A stretch of DNA of 62,859 nt from an uncultured Prevotella sp. (GTDB lineage: Bacteria; Bacteroidota; Bacteroidia; Bacteroidales; Bacteroidaceae): contig CALZJQ010000003.1 in the NCBI GenBank assembly GCA_945787895.1, forward strand, positions 1 to 62,859, given 5' to 3'. Made by a program: the position numbers and the translations under genes. Shown piece by piece: positions 33,976 through 43,581 of this stretch. Position 1 is the first letter of the stretch, and each line of letters begins with the position of its first letter. A model generated the notes under the pieces. That model did no database searches and was not told where the DNA came from. It worked only from the letters and a program-made list of their open reading frames with translations.

Positions 33976-34099
33976 TATGTTGTTTAGTTGTTTTGTTGTT
34001 TAGTTGTTTTGTTGAATGAAATGGTTTTTTGCTTTGGCAAACAACAAGATAACAAAACCACCAAACAACAAAACAACAAAACCACCAAACAACAAAACA
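33975..34099. repeat. family B inverted-repeat element, copy 3
   Basis: TTGTTTAGTTGTTTTGTTG left arm, a centre with GAAATGG-TTTTTTGCTTTGG, and an ACAACAAGATAACAAAACCACC right arm that ends at the base before the ATG at 34100. The left side begins at the stop codon of the mutarotase gene. Confidence 0.7.
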
Positions 34100-35047
34100 A
34101 TGCTTTACCACAACTTAGGAAAGACAGGATTGAAACTGTCAAACATCAGTTTCGGAGCCTCGTCACTCGGCAGCGTGTTTCATGCCACAAAGGAGGCGGA
34201 CAGCATCAGGGCTGTGGAGACGGCTCTCGACGGCGGCATCAACTTTATCGACGTAAGTCCCTACTATGGACACTATAAGGCAGAGACCGTGCTCGGAAAG
34301 GCACTCAGGGTGCTGCCACGGGAGAAATACTATCTCAGCACAAAGGTGGGAAGATACGGCAAGGACGGCGTGAACACGTGGGATTATTCCGCACGGCGAG
34401 TGACCGACAGCGTATATGAGAGCATGGAACGGCTCAACGTCGATCACATAGACATCATCAATGTCCACGACATAGAGTTTCAGGCATCCTTGCCCGGAGG
34501 CTTGCAGAAGGTGTGCGACGAGACGTTGCCCGCTCTCGTAGAACTGAAGAAGAAAGGCATTGTCAGCTTCGTGGGCATCACTGACCTGCAGTTGGACAAC
34601 CTCAAATGGGTGGTGGACCACGTGGAGGAGGGCACTATCGACAGCATCCTCAACTTCTGTCACTACTGCCTCAATGACGATGCGCTGACAGATTACCTCG
34701 ACTACTTTGAGAGCAAGGGCATAGGAGTCATCAATGCTTCGCCGCTCTCCATGGGTCTGCTGTCACAGAGAGGCGTTCCCGACTGGCATCCGGCACCACG
34801 TCCCCTCGTAGAAGCCTGCGCAAGAGCCGCGGCTTACTGCAAGGAGAAAGGTTATCCGATAGAGAAACTTGCCGTGCAATATTCCGTGAGAAACCCGAGA
34901 ATAGCCACCACGCTCTTCTCTTCCGCCAATCCCGACAACGTAAGGCGCAACATAGAATGGGCTGAGGAAGAACCCGACTGGACACTTGTCAGGGAAGTGC
35001 AGGACATCATAGGAGACCAGAAGCGGGTCACTTGGGCCAATTCTTAG
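34100..35047 (+). CDS. aldo/keto reductase, probable L-fucose/L-galactose dehydrogenase
   Basis: Proposed to oxidise the sugar at C1 to its lactone with NAD(P). It has 315 residues. The AKR catalytic tetrad can be placed: Asp51, Tyr56 or Tyr57, Lys82 and His123, in the contexts FIDVSPYYGHYK, LSTKVGRYG and INVHDIEF. The frame is open upstream for 28 codons, but these are encoded by the family B repeat (Asn/Lys/Thr/Pro-rich), so I chose the ATG at 34100. Role in the fucose/L-galactose series is inferred from the mutarotase, transporter and lactonase beside it. Specificity is not determined. Confidence 0.85.
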   Translation: MLYHNLGKTGLKLSNISFGASSLGSVFHATKEADSIRAVETALDGGINFIDVSPYYGHYKAETVLGKALRVLPREKYYLSTKVGRYGKDGVNTWDYSARRVTDSVYESMERLNVDHIDIINVHDIEFQASLPGGLQKVCDETLPALVELKKKGIVSFVGITDLQLDNLKWVVDHVEEGTIDSILNFCHYCLNDDALTDYLDYFESKGIGVINASPLSMGLLSQRGVPDWHPAPRPLVEACARAAAYCKEKGYPIEKLAVQYSVRNPRIATTLFSSANPDNVRRNIEWAEEEPDWTLVREVQDIIGDQKRVTWANS

Positions 35048-35120
35048 TGCTCATGTGTCAAAGTATCTCTGAAAAAACTGCAAGAAACATAAACAACCGA
35101 TAACCAACAATCACAAGAAA

Positions 35121-36392
35121 ATGGTAGAAAAGAAATATCTTCTCCCCTTTATCCTGATTACATCGCTCTTTGCCCTCTGGGGCTTTGCCAACGACATCAC
35201 CAACCCGATGGTGGCGGCCTTCCAGACAGTGATGGAACTTAGTGCCGCAAAAGCCTCTATGGTGCAGTTTGCATTCTATGGCGGCTATGCCACGATGGCA
35301 ATACCTGCGGCCTTGTTTATCAGAAAATACTCCTACAAGAGAGGCATAATGCTCGGACTTGCACTATACGCCGCAGGAGCATTCCTCTTTATTCCGGCGG
35401 CTGTATATCAGGAGTTTACATTCTTCTGCTTCTCGCTCTACATCCTCACCTTCGGACTCGCTTTCCTTGAGACGACGGCTAATCCCTACATCCTGTCGCT
35501 CGGAAAGAAGGAGACCAGCACGAGACGCCTCAACCTCGCACAGGCTTTCAACCCGATGGGCTCGCTCTGCGGAATGGCGATAGCGTCGCTCATCGTGCTC
35601 CCAAACCTTATCTCCGACAAGAGGGATGCTGCCGGAAACATCATCTTCTACACACTGTCAGAGGCAGAAAAGTCTGACATACGCCTCCACGACCTTGCCG
35701 TGATACGCAATCCTTACGTGGCAATAGGCATAGTGGTGATGATAATCCTCATCGTCATTGCCCTTACCAAGATGCCCGACACGATCAACACGCAGAAGAA
35801 GGTGAGCAATATCCAGACCCTGAAAAAACTCTGGCACAACGTAGTCTATCGCGAAGGAGTCTTTGCCCAGGTGGCTTACGTTGCGGCGCAGATCATGGTA
35901 TGGACGTTCATCATCCAGTATGCTGATAACCTCGGCATAGACAAGGCTACGGCGCAGAACTACAACATCGTGGCAATGTCCATGTTCCTGTGCGCACGTT
36001 TTATCTCTACCTTCCTCATGAGATACGTCGGCTCACGCAAGCTGCTCACCATTTTTGCCGTATGCGCCTCTCTCTGCACGCTCGGTACGATATGCCTTGT
36101 AGGGATGACAGGTCTCTACTGCCTGATAGCCATCAGTTTCTTCATGAGCCTTATGTTCCCTTCCATCTACGGCATCGCCTTGGAAAACGTGAGTGCGGAA
36201 GACTCCACGCTCGGAGCGGCATTCCTCGTAATGGCTATCGTAGGAGGTGCGCTGATGCCTCCGTTGCAGGGAATGATTATCGACTGTGAGACGATAGGCA
36301 GTTTTCCCGCAGTCAATTTCAGCTTTGTCCTCCCGTTGCTCTGCTTCATCCTGATAGCCATCTACGGCTATAGGGCACAGAGGGCGAAATAA
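35121..36392 (+). CDS. fucP: FucP-type L-fucose (L-galactose) : H+ symporter
   Basis: MFS transporter of 423 residues with about 12 hydrophobic helices. The N-terminus LLPFILITSLFALWGFANDITNPMVAAFQ and the ETTANPYILSLGKKETSTRRLNLAQAFNPMGSLCGM block (about 118-155) are typical of the FucP branch, which imports L-fucose and in E. coli also L-galactose and D-arabinose. It is the third gene of the series, 73 bases after the aldo/keto reductase. A tandem 53-bp repeat follows it. Confidence 0.93.
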   Translation: MVEKKYLLPFILITSLFALWGFANDITNPMVAAFQTVMELSAAKASMVQFAFYGGYATMAIPAALFIRKYSYKRGIMLGLALYAAGAFLFIPAAVYQEFTFFCFSLYILTFGLAFLETTANPYILSLGKKETSTRRLNLAQAFNPMGSLCGMAIASLIVLPNLISDKRDAAGNIIFYTLSEAEKSDIRLHDLAVIRNPYVAIGIVVMIILIVIALTKMPDTINTQKKVSNIQTLKKLWHNVVYREGVFAQVAYVAAQIMVWTFIIQYADNLGIDKATAQNYNIVAMSMFLCARFISTFLMRYVGSRKLLTIFAVCASLCTLGTICLVGMTGLYCLIAISFFMSLMFPSIYGIALENVSAEDSTLGAAFLVMAIVGGALMPPLQGMIIDCETIGSFPAVNFSFVLPLLCFILIAIYGYRAQRAK

Positions 36393-36427
36393 GCCAAAAT
36401 AGCTTTCCTAAAGAAAGTAAGCCACCA

Positions 36428-36568
36428 AGCTTTTCTCAAGAAAAGAAGCCACCGTTGTTTTTTATTACAGAGGCAGCAGTAGCTTTCCTCAAGAAAAGAA
36501 GCCACCGTTGTTTTTTATTACAGAGGCAGCAGTAGCTTTCCTCAAGAAAAGAAGCCACCGTTGTTTTT
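36428..36568 (+). repeat. 53-bp tandem repeat, about 2.6 copies
   Basis: The unit starts CTCAAGAAAAGAAGCCACCG and recurs at 36435, 36488 and 36541 with no visible difference; a diverged fourth start (AGCTTTCCTAAAG) lies at 36402. Each unit contains a CTTTTCTCAAGAAAAG-type palindrome and so can form a hairpin. It lies between fucP and the lactonase gene, about 31 bases before the ATG. Confidence 0.85.
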
Positions 36569-36599
36569 AATTTCGTAAAAAACAGAAAAAAAAGAAACA

Positions 36600-37487
36600 A
36601 TGATAATAGACGCCCACGCCCATCTATGGCAAAGCCAAGACACGACAGTAGAAGGCCAGAAGATATGCCAGATGGAAGGAAACAAATCCCGCAGCCTTTT
36701 CTTCGGAGAGGAGCGGCAGATGCTGCCACCGTTCATGATAGACGGGAAGAACACGGCAGAGGTATTCCTCAGCAACATGGACTATGCACAGGTAGGAGGA
36801 GCCGTAGTGGTGCAGGAAGTCATCGACGGCAATCAGAATGACTACTTGGAGAACGTGCAGACAACCTATCCCGACCGCTTTTTCTGCATGGGAATGGCTT
36901 TCTCCAAGGCAGAAGCAGAAAGGTGTCACGCACGGGGATTTCGCGGAATAGCCCTCCCAGCCCACAGACTGAAAGAGCCGTTGCTATCCCTTATGCCTAT
37001 GTTCTGCTATATGGAAGAGAAGGGGATGATACTGTCCGTTTGCCTTGCCGACGACGAGAAGCAGGTAAGCGAGATGGCAGAAGTGATACAGTCGTGCCCG
37101 AAACTCAAGGTAGCCATCGGACACTTTGGCTTTGTCACCATGCCTACCTTCCGTCAGCAGATACTCTTATGCCGTGAAGGAGATAATGTAATGGTAGAGT
37201 CGGGAGGTATCACATGGCTGTATAACAGCGAGTTCTATCCGTTTCCTTCAGCAGTGCGCAGCATTAGGGAGGCGGCGGAACTCGTCGGGATGGACAGACT
37301 GATGTGGGGAAGCGACTATCCACGCACCATAACGGCGATAACCTACCGTATGTCATACGATTTCATAACAAAGTCAGACGAACTGAATGAAGAGGAAAAG
37401 GAGATGTTTCTCGGAGCCAATGCGAAGGCATTCTACGGCTTCGGAACCCTTCCCCACCTCCCATACATAAAAAACATGTCAGAATGA
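36600..37487 (+). CDS. amidohydrolase-family (COG3618) sugar lactonase
   Basis: Predicted to open the L-fucono- or L-galactono-lactone made by the aldo/keto reductase. It has 295 residues with the amidohydrolase TIM-barrel signatures: IIDAHAHLW (His6, His8), IGHFGF near 175 and the WGSDYPRT motif near 241 with its catalytic Asp. COG3618 includes lactonases of oxidative sugar pathways. Its TGA overlaps the ATG of the next gene by four bases (ATGA, 37484-37487), which indicates translational coupling. Confidence 0.87.
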   Translation: MIIDAHAHLWQSQDTTVEGQKICQMEGNKSRSLFFGEERQMLPPFMIDGKNTAEVFLSNMDYAQVGGAVVVQEVIDGNQNDYLENVQTTYPDRFFCMGMAFSKAEAERCHARGFRGIALPAHRLKEPLLSLMPMFCYMEEKGMILSVCLADDEKQVSEMAEVIQSCPKLKVAIGHFGFVTMPTFRQQILLCREGDNVMVESGGITWLYNSEFYPFPSAVRSIREAAELVGMDRLMWGSDYPRTITAITYRMSYDFITKSDELNEEEKEMFLGANAKAFYGFGTLPHLPYIKNMSE

Positions 37488-38506
37488 AAGCAATTCAAAT
37501 CACACATTCACAGGAATACAACATAGTGGATATTCCGGAGGTAAACGAACTGAAAGAGGGAGAAATACTGCTCAAGATATGCTATGTAGGCTTCTGCGGC
37601 TCCGACATCAACACGTTCATGGGGCGCAACACGATGGCTCTCAACCCCGTCATACCGGGACATGAGGTGGGGGCTGTCATAGAAAGGGTAGGAGAGGGCG
37701 TACCCGAAACCCTCAGGCCAGGCATGACTGTGACGTGCAATCCATACACCAACTGCGGTAAGTGTGCCAGCTGCCGTAACGGAAGGGTCAATGCCTGCCA
37801 GCACAACGAGACGCTTGGAGTGCAGCGTGACGGTGCCATGAGGCAGTACATAGCCCTTCCGTGGCAGAAAGTCATTCCAGCCACGCGCCTTACCCCTCTG
37901 ACTTGCGCCCTCGTAGAGCCCATGTCTGTAGGCTTTCATGCCGTCAGCCGAGCGCAGGTGACTGACATTGACGTGGTAATGGTAATAGGATGCGGAATGG
38001 TAGGTATGGGAGCGATAGTGCGTTCCGTAACGCGTGGAGCCACTGTCATTGCAGCCGACATAGACGACGAGAAACTCGCACTGGCGAGAATGATGGGAGC
38101 CGCCCACACCATAAATACAGTGAAGGAGGACATTCACGAGGTTCTCGCATCCATCACCTCCAGCTTCGGACCTGATGTAGTCATCGAGGCGGTGGGCAGT
38201 GTGCCGACATATCAGATGGCTGTCAATGAAGTAGCCTTCACGGGACGCGTGGCATGTATAGGATATGCCAAGAGTGAGGTGACTCTTCAGACGAAGTATT
38301 TCGTGCAGAAGGAACTGGATATACGTGGCTCGCGCAATGCCATGCCGGAGGATTTCCGTGCCGTAATACATTACATGGAGAGCGGTCAATGCCCCGTTGA
38401 CAGACTGATTACCAAGATAATACGCCCGGAAGAAGGTCTTGAGACGATGAGATGGTGGAGCGAAAATCCGGGCAAGGTGTTCAGGATACTTGTAGATTTT
38501 CAGTAA
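37484..38506 (+). CDS. zinc-dependent alcohol dehydrogenase, LgoD (L-galactonate 5-dehydrogenase)-like
   Basis: 340 residues, an MDR dehydrogenase. Catalytic zinc ligands Cys38 and His60-Glu61 are present; the structural zinc Cys91, Cys94, Cys97 and Cys105 are all present; the NAD-binding GCGMVGMG lies at 169-176. The GSRNAMPEDF segment (282-291) and the length resemble E. coli LgoD (YjjN), which oxidises L-galactonate to D-tagaturonate. L-fuconate is 6-deoxy-L-galactonate, so this fits as the next step after the lactonase. The coupled start (ATGA) supports one operon. Later steps (tagaturonate reductase or dehydratase) are not in the window. Confidence 0.85.
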   Translation: MKAIQITHSQEYNIVDIPEVNELKEGEILLKICYVGFCGSDINTFMGRNTMALNPVIPGHEVGAVIERVGEGVPETLRPGMTVTCNPYTNCGKCASCRNGRVNACQHNETLGVQRDGAMRQYIALPWQKVIPATRLTPLTCALVEPMSVGFHAVSRAQVTDIDVVMVIGCGMVGMGAIVRSVTRGATVIAADIDDEKLALARMMGAAHTINTVKEDIHEVLASITSSFGPDVVIEAVGSVPTYQMAVNEVAFTGRVACIGYAKSEVTLQTKYFVQKELDIRGSRNAMPEDFRAVIHYMESGQCPVDRLITKIIRPEEGLETMRWWSENPGKVFRILVDFQ

Positions 38507-38532
38507 CAGTGGCAGAACCTATCGTAAACGTA

Positions 38533-38573
38533 ATAAGGAGATAAACGCTCATTAATGGCATTTATCTCCTTAT
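38533..38573. terminator. stem-loop after the sugar-cluster operon
   Basis: Perfect 13-bp stem ATAAGGAGATAAA (38533-38545) and TTTATCTCCTTAT (38561-38573) with a 15-base loop; no T tract follows. It is the first structure after the dehydrogenase stop. Confidence 0.55.
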
Positions 38574-38576
38574 CTC

Positions 38577-38712
38577 TACGGTTATGTGGTTTTACGGTTT
38601 TAAGGTTGTTCGGAGGTTTGAAGAGGCTGATTGTAACTTCCGCACAACCTTATAACCGAAACAGAACCTTATAACCGAAACAGAACCTTAAAACCCCACA
38701 TCCCTATGAAAC
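38577..38712. repeat. family A inverted-repeat element, copy 5
   Basis: ACGGTTATGTGGTTTTACGG left arm, centre TTCGGAGGTTTGAAGAGGC then GATTGTAACTTCCGC, and right-arm words CTTATAACCGAAACAGAACC repeated twice. The end AAACTGAG resembles the right end of the copy at 459-694 but the terminal TTGCGAAAG is missing. Confidence 0.65.
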
Positions 38713-38779
38713 TGAGAAATTGTGTAGATATGCAGCGTTTCTCCCTAATAAAAAATGTAGCGATATGACTCGTAATAGG

Positions 38780-38826
38780 AAAAGTTGTCACTTTCTTATT
38801 TTTGACTCCAGAAGTGGCAACCTTTT
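38780..38826 (-). terminator. probable terminator of the acyl-ACP synthetase gene
   Basis: AAAAGTTGTCACTTTC (38780-38795) and GAAGTGGCAACCTTTT (38811-38826) are imperfectly complementary (about 13 of 16). It lies 38 bases past the stop codon at 38865 on the minus strand. Confidence 0.5.
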
Positions 38827-38864
38827 CTATTCCAAGTCAGAACACCAATAACGGGTAATGGTGG

Positions 38865-41375
38865 TCAACTGTGGAGACAGTCGGATATGGCATCCTTTAC
38901 CTTTGCCGTCAGACTCTCGTAAGTATCTTCAGGTGAAGGGTAAATGGGTGGAAGATACTCTACTGAAATGGCATGAGGCTTATACGTGTTTTTGCCACGA
39001 GGGTTAGCCTCGAATGCGCCTTTGATGCAGACGGGAATTATGGGCACGTCGATTTCCTTACTGAGTATGGCAAAAGTCTTCTTGAAGGTAGAGAGATTGC
39101 CATTGTGAGTACGTGAACCTTCAGGGAAGATGACGATGTTCTTGCCTTGCCTTAATACCTCGGACAGCTTAAGTATGGAGTTTCTCAGGTTCTTCCTTTC
39201 CATAAGGATGATGTTGTTGTGCTGAGCAAGGTATTTGAGAAGGGAGCCTTTTACGTGCTCCTCAGTGGCATAGAAATAACAATCATGTATCGTACTGCAA
39301 TTCATGCCTGTAACGGAAAGAGGACCGTCAAGGAAACTCTGGTGGTTGGGGGCGACGATAAACGGACCCTTTGGAGGGATGTTTTCCTTTCCTTTGACTT
39401 TCAGCCTGTTGTAAAGCATGAAGAAACCCTTGCATACTTTGGCATTGAAGGTATAAAGCAGAGAGGTGGAAGGCAATTCAAGCGATTTCTTTTCCGTAGA
39501 GAGGATGGTCTTCCAGTCATTATCGCCTACTTCTAACTTTGTCCTTTGTTGGCTGATATGGTCAGCAATGGATTTTACACTGCCAAGAGATATGAGCATC
39601 TCGGGGGTTACATCCATACCAAAGGTACTCTCGATGAAGCTCTGCAACCCCACCTTGTCAAGCGAATCGAATGCGAGGTCGGTCTCTATGTGGTCTTCCG
39701 GTCTTACACGGATTTTCTTCTCCTGCTCAATATATTGGCTGATGACCCTGTATTCTGCCCCCAGGTCCTCTGCCGTCTTGTTGTCTTCATTCTCTGTATC
39801 TTCCACGTCATCCTTGCCTTTGCTCTCTATGATAGCGTGGAGCTTGTAGCGTTGCAGCTTGTCCAGCTTTGTTCTCGGCAGCGTACCCTGATAGACAAAG
39901 ACGCTCATCAGCTTCTTGTAGTTTGAGACAGAAAGGTTGTATGGTTCCAATACCTCCTTTTTCAACAGTGTCTCAAGTTCTTGTCCCGAACGATTTGCCG
40001 CCCATGACTCTTTTGGGACGATAATCGCCCGAAGCATGTCACCGTCCTGTACGACGGCAGCCTCCTTCACCCTGTCAGAGAATTTCTCCAACTTGTATTC
40101 GATTTCATTTGGCTGAACATTCTTACCATTGGAGAGAACGATGATTTCCTTGGAACGTCCGGTGATATAGACACGGCCTTTCTCATCAAACCGAGCAAGG
40201 TCACCGGTATGGACGAAGCCGTCCTTGTCAATGACTGCTGCGGTCTCCTCAGGCCTATTGTAGTAGCCAGCCATGACATTAGGCCCCTTGGCGAGAAGCT
40301 CACCATTCACGATCTTGCACTTTACAGAGGGGAGAGGGAGACCTGCGCAGCCCGGGATGATGTCGCCTGGGCGTGTGAAAGAAATCATCGGGGCTGTCTC
40401 CGTCATGCCGTAACCTACGAGAACGTCAAGACCAAGGGTGCGTAGTCCCTCGCCAATTTCCTTGTCGAGAGCCGCTCCGCCACTAACGCAACAGTAGATA
40501 TGACCACCCATCTTCTTTCTTACCGACTGGAAGACAAATCTGGAAAGGGTGCGGCTGCCGGCTTTCCTGCATAACGAGAAGAGCATCCTCGTAATGGCTT
40601 TGGAGTCAATCTTTTTCTTTATTCCGGCATATAGCGTCTGCCACAGACGGGGAACACCGACGAATATGGCTACCTTGCCACGGCAGAGGCAATCCATGAT
40701 GTCGGGGCCTGTCATGGAGGGACAGATGATAATTCCTCCACCCGTAAGGATTGGAACAATCAGCGTGCCCATGAGAGGGAATATGTGATGCACGGGAAGG
40801 AGCATCATCGTGCGACGCTTTCCATCGAAAATCCTTACTTCTTCACAGACGCCATACATATTCGCCTTGAGATTGCCATACGAAAGCATGACACCCTTTG
40901 GTGAACCGGTGGTGCCTGAAGTGTAGATGATGAGGGCTACGTCGTCCTTCCTCTGCGACATGAAGTCCTGGTCTGGGGAAGAGCCATCGGAGGATGTGGC
41001 AGTGGGCAAGGCAAGAGACTCATATTCATCTATTAATAAATAAGGTATGTCAAGGTTGGCTTCAGCGATGGCTTCCTTGACGGTCTGTTCCTTTTCCCGT
41101 GATGTCCAGATAAACTCTGGGTGGCAGTCATTCAGGATGTAAGCCACCTCACTGACAGTGGCGGAAGCATCCACAGGGACAGCAATGCCGTGATTGAGCC
41201 AGATGGAGAAAAAGGCATAAACCCATCCCTCACGGTTTTCACAGAGAATAATGGTCTTGGCATCCTTTTCCTTGGGAGTATGGACGGCATAGGTGGCTAT
41301 CCGTCTGTTGAGTTCTGAATAACTGATATTCTTCTCACCCGAGATAATAGCAGTGTTGTTGAAGTTCTTTATCAT
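38865..41375 (-). CDS. acyl-ACP synthetase / acyl-carrier domain / PlsC acyltransferase fusion
   Basis: 836 residues in three parts. (1) AMP-forming acyl-activating domain, about 1-515, with YTSGTTGSPKG at 151-161 and YGMTET near 322. (2) Carrier-protein-like domain, about 545-610, with the pantetheinylation Ser571 in AFDSLDKV. (3) PlsC-type acyltransferase, about 645-836, with NHQSFLDG (His678, Asp683) and FPEGSR (750-755). The layout resembles Aas, which re-acylates lysophospholipids with free fatty acids, but adds an internal carrier domain between the two enzymes. A -7 promoter element lies at 41431-41438. The lipid and fatty-acid substrates are unknown. Confidence 0.87.
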   Translation of the reverse strand: MIKNFNNTAIISGEKNISYSELNRRIATYAVHTPKEKDAKTIILCENREGWVYAFFSIWLNHGIAVPVDASATVSEVAYILNDCHPEFIWTSREKEQTVKEAIAEANLDIPYLLIDEYESLALPTATSSDGSSPDQDFMSQRKDDVALIIYTSGTTGSPKGVMLSYGNLKANMYGVCEEVRIFDGKRRTMMLLPVHHIFPLMGTLIVPILTGGGIIICPSMTGPDIMDCLCRGKVAIFVGVPRLWQTLYAGIKKKIDSKAITRMLFSLCRKAGSRTLSRFVFQSVRKKMGGHIYCCVSGGAALDKEIGEGLRTLGLDVLVGYGMTETAPMISFTRPGDIIPGCAGLPLPSVKCKIVNGELLAKGPNVMAGYYNRPEETAAVIDKDGFVHTGDLARFDEKGRVYITGRSKEIIVLSNGKNVQPNEIEYKLEKFSDRVKEAAVVQDGDMLRAIIVPKESWAANRSGQELETLLKKEVLEPYNLSVSNYKKLMSVFVYQGTLPRTKLDKLQRYKLHAIIESKGKDDVEDTENEDNKTAEDLGAEYRVISQYIEQEKKIRVRPEDHIETDLAFDSLDKVGLQSFIESTFGMDVTPEMLISLGSVKSIADHISQQRTKLEVGDNDWKTILSTEKKSLELPSTSLLYTFNAKVCKGFFMLYNRLKVKGKENIPPKGPFIVAPNHQSFLDGPLSVTGMNCSTIHDCYFYATEEHVKGSLLKYLAQHNNIILMERKNLRNSILKLSEVLRQGKNIVIFPEGSRTHNGNLSTFKKTFAILSKEIDVPIIPVCIKGAFEANPRGKNTYKPHAISVEYLPPIYPSPEDTYESLTAKVKDAISDCLHS

Positions 41376-41430
41376 TCCTATGTGGGTGTTTTTGTGTAAG
41401 ACGGCATTGCCATCTCCTGATTTTACGCTG

Positions 41431-41438
41431 CAAAGGTA
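41431..41438 (-). promoter_or_regulatory. -7 element for the acyl-ACP synthetase gene
   Basis: Minus-strand TACCTTTG followed by CAG; no clear TTTG 19-21 bases upstream. Confidence 0.45.
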
Positions 41439-41618
41439 AGAATAAATACCAAGATATTACTGTTTTGTGCTGTAATATTCTTCGGAACTGATGGAGAAAT
41501 GATTGTTTTCTCCTATAACGAGTATTAATAATCCTATTATGTCACATCTTGGAAATGTATGAAATGTCCACAAAATCTGTCGGAGTACTTTTGTCGCTAT
41601 ATAAAAATAAGGTGCAGC

Positions 41619-41761
41619 AGTTTCGCAGGTTACTGGTTGTTGGTTATGGGTTGTTGGTTATGGGTTAGTTAGACTCTCCTCTTGAGAAATCCTCCATTGG
41701 AAAAGCTAACCAACCAACAACCCACAACCAGTAACATGACAAGTTGAAGCCCAGCGAAACT
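41619..41761. repeat. family C inverted-repeat element with MITE-like ends
   Basis: The ends AGTTTCGCAGG (41619-41629) and CCAGCGAAACT (41751-41761) are inverted repeats with one mismatch, and share the AGTTTCGC core with the ends of the elements at 459-694 and 24472-24723. The interior is GGTTGTTGGTTATGGG on the left and CCAACAACCCACAACC on the right. The adjacent bases AAGGTGCAGC and AAAGTTGCATC resemble each other and may be a decayed target duplication. It lies in the 621-base gap between the acyl-ACP synthetase gene and atpD. Confidence 0.65.
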
Positions 41762-41857
41762 AAAGTTGCATCATTATTTCAATTGCTTTGAAATGTGTCA
41801 AAATAGGAACAATAGTGTTATCCTTTGGATTTTTTCGGGAAAAAGATATGTTAAAAA

Positions 41858-41889
41858 TTTGCATCGTTGGAAATAATGTCGTAAATTTG
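41858..41889 (+). promoter_or_regulatory. promoter of the ATP synthase operon
   Basis: TTTG (41858-41861), 20 bases, TAAATTTG (41882-41889). Start near 41896, so the leader is about 100 bases. It contains CAACCGACCAA and a partly complementary TTGGTGGTTG that could form a hairpin. Confidence 0.8.
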
Positions 41890-41984
41890 CAGTCATAAAT
41901 CCTTATTCTCGACAACCGACCAAAGGACCGATGCAGCAATCTTCCCGTTGGTGGTTGGGTGTTTTAACGTAAGCTTAACTTTAA

Positions 41985-43505
<1,521 letters not shown>

Positions 43506-43517
43506 AGATATGCCACG

Positions 43518-43554
43518 GTGTCATGGAGTCGGGACAAGGCAGGCTCCGTGACAC
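43518..43554 (+). promoter_or_regulatory. intercistronic stem-loop between atpD and atpC
   Basis: GTGTCATGGAG (43518-43528) pairs with CTCCGTGACAC (43544-43554) over 11 bases with one G-U pair and a 15-base loop. No T tract. It may protect the atpD transcript end or tune relative expression. Confidence 0.55.
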
Positions 43555-43581
43555 TGATACGGCATTAACAACGTAATTACT

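Noticed and set aside
34016-34099. 28-codon N-terminal extension of the aldo/keto reductase
   Set aside because: The added Asn/Lys/Thr/Pro residues are encoded by the family B repeat; the AKR fold starts at the ATG at 34100.
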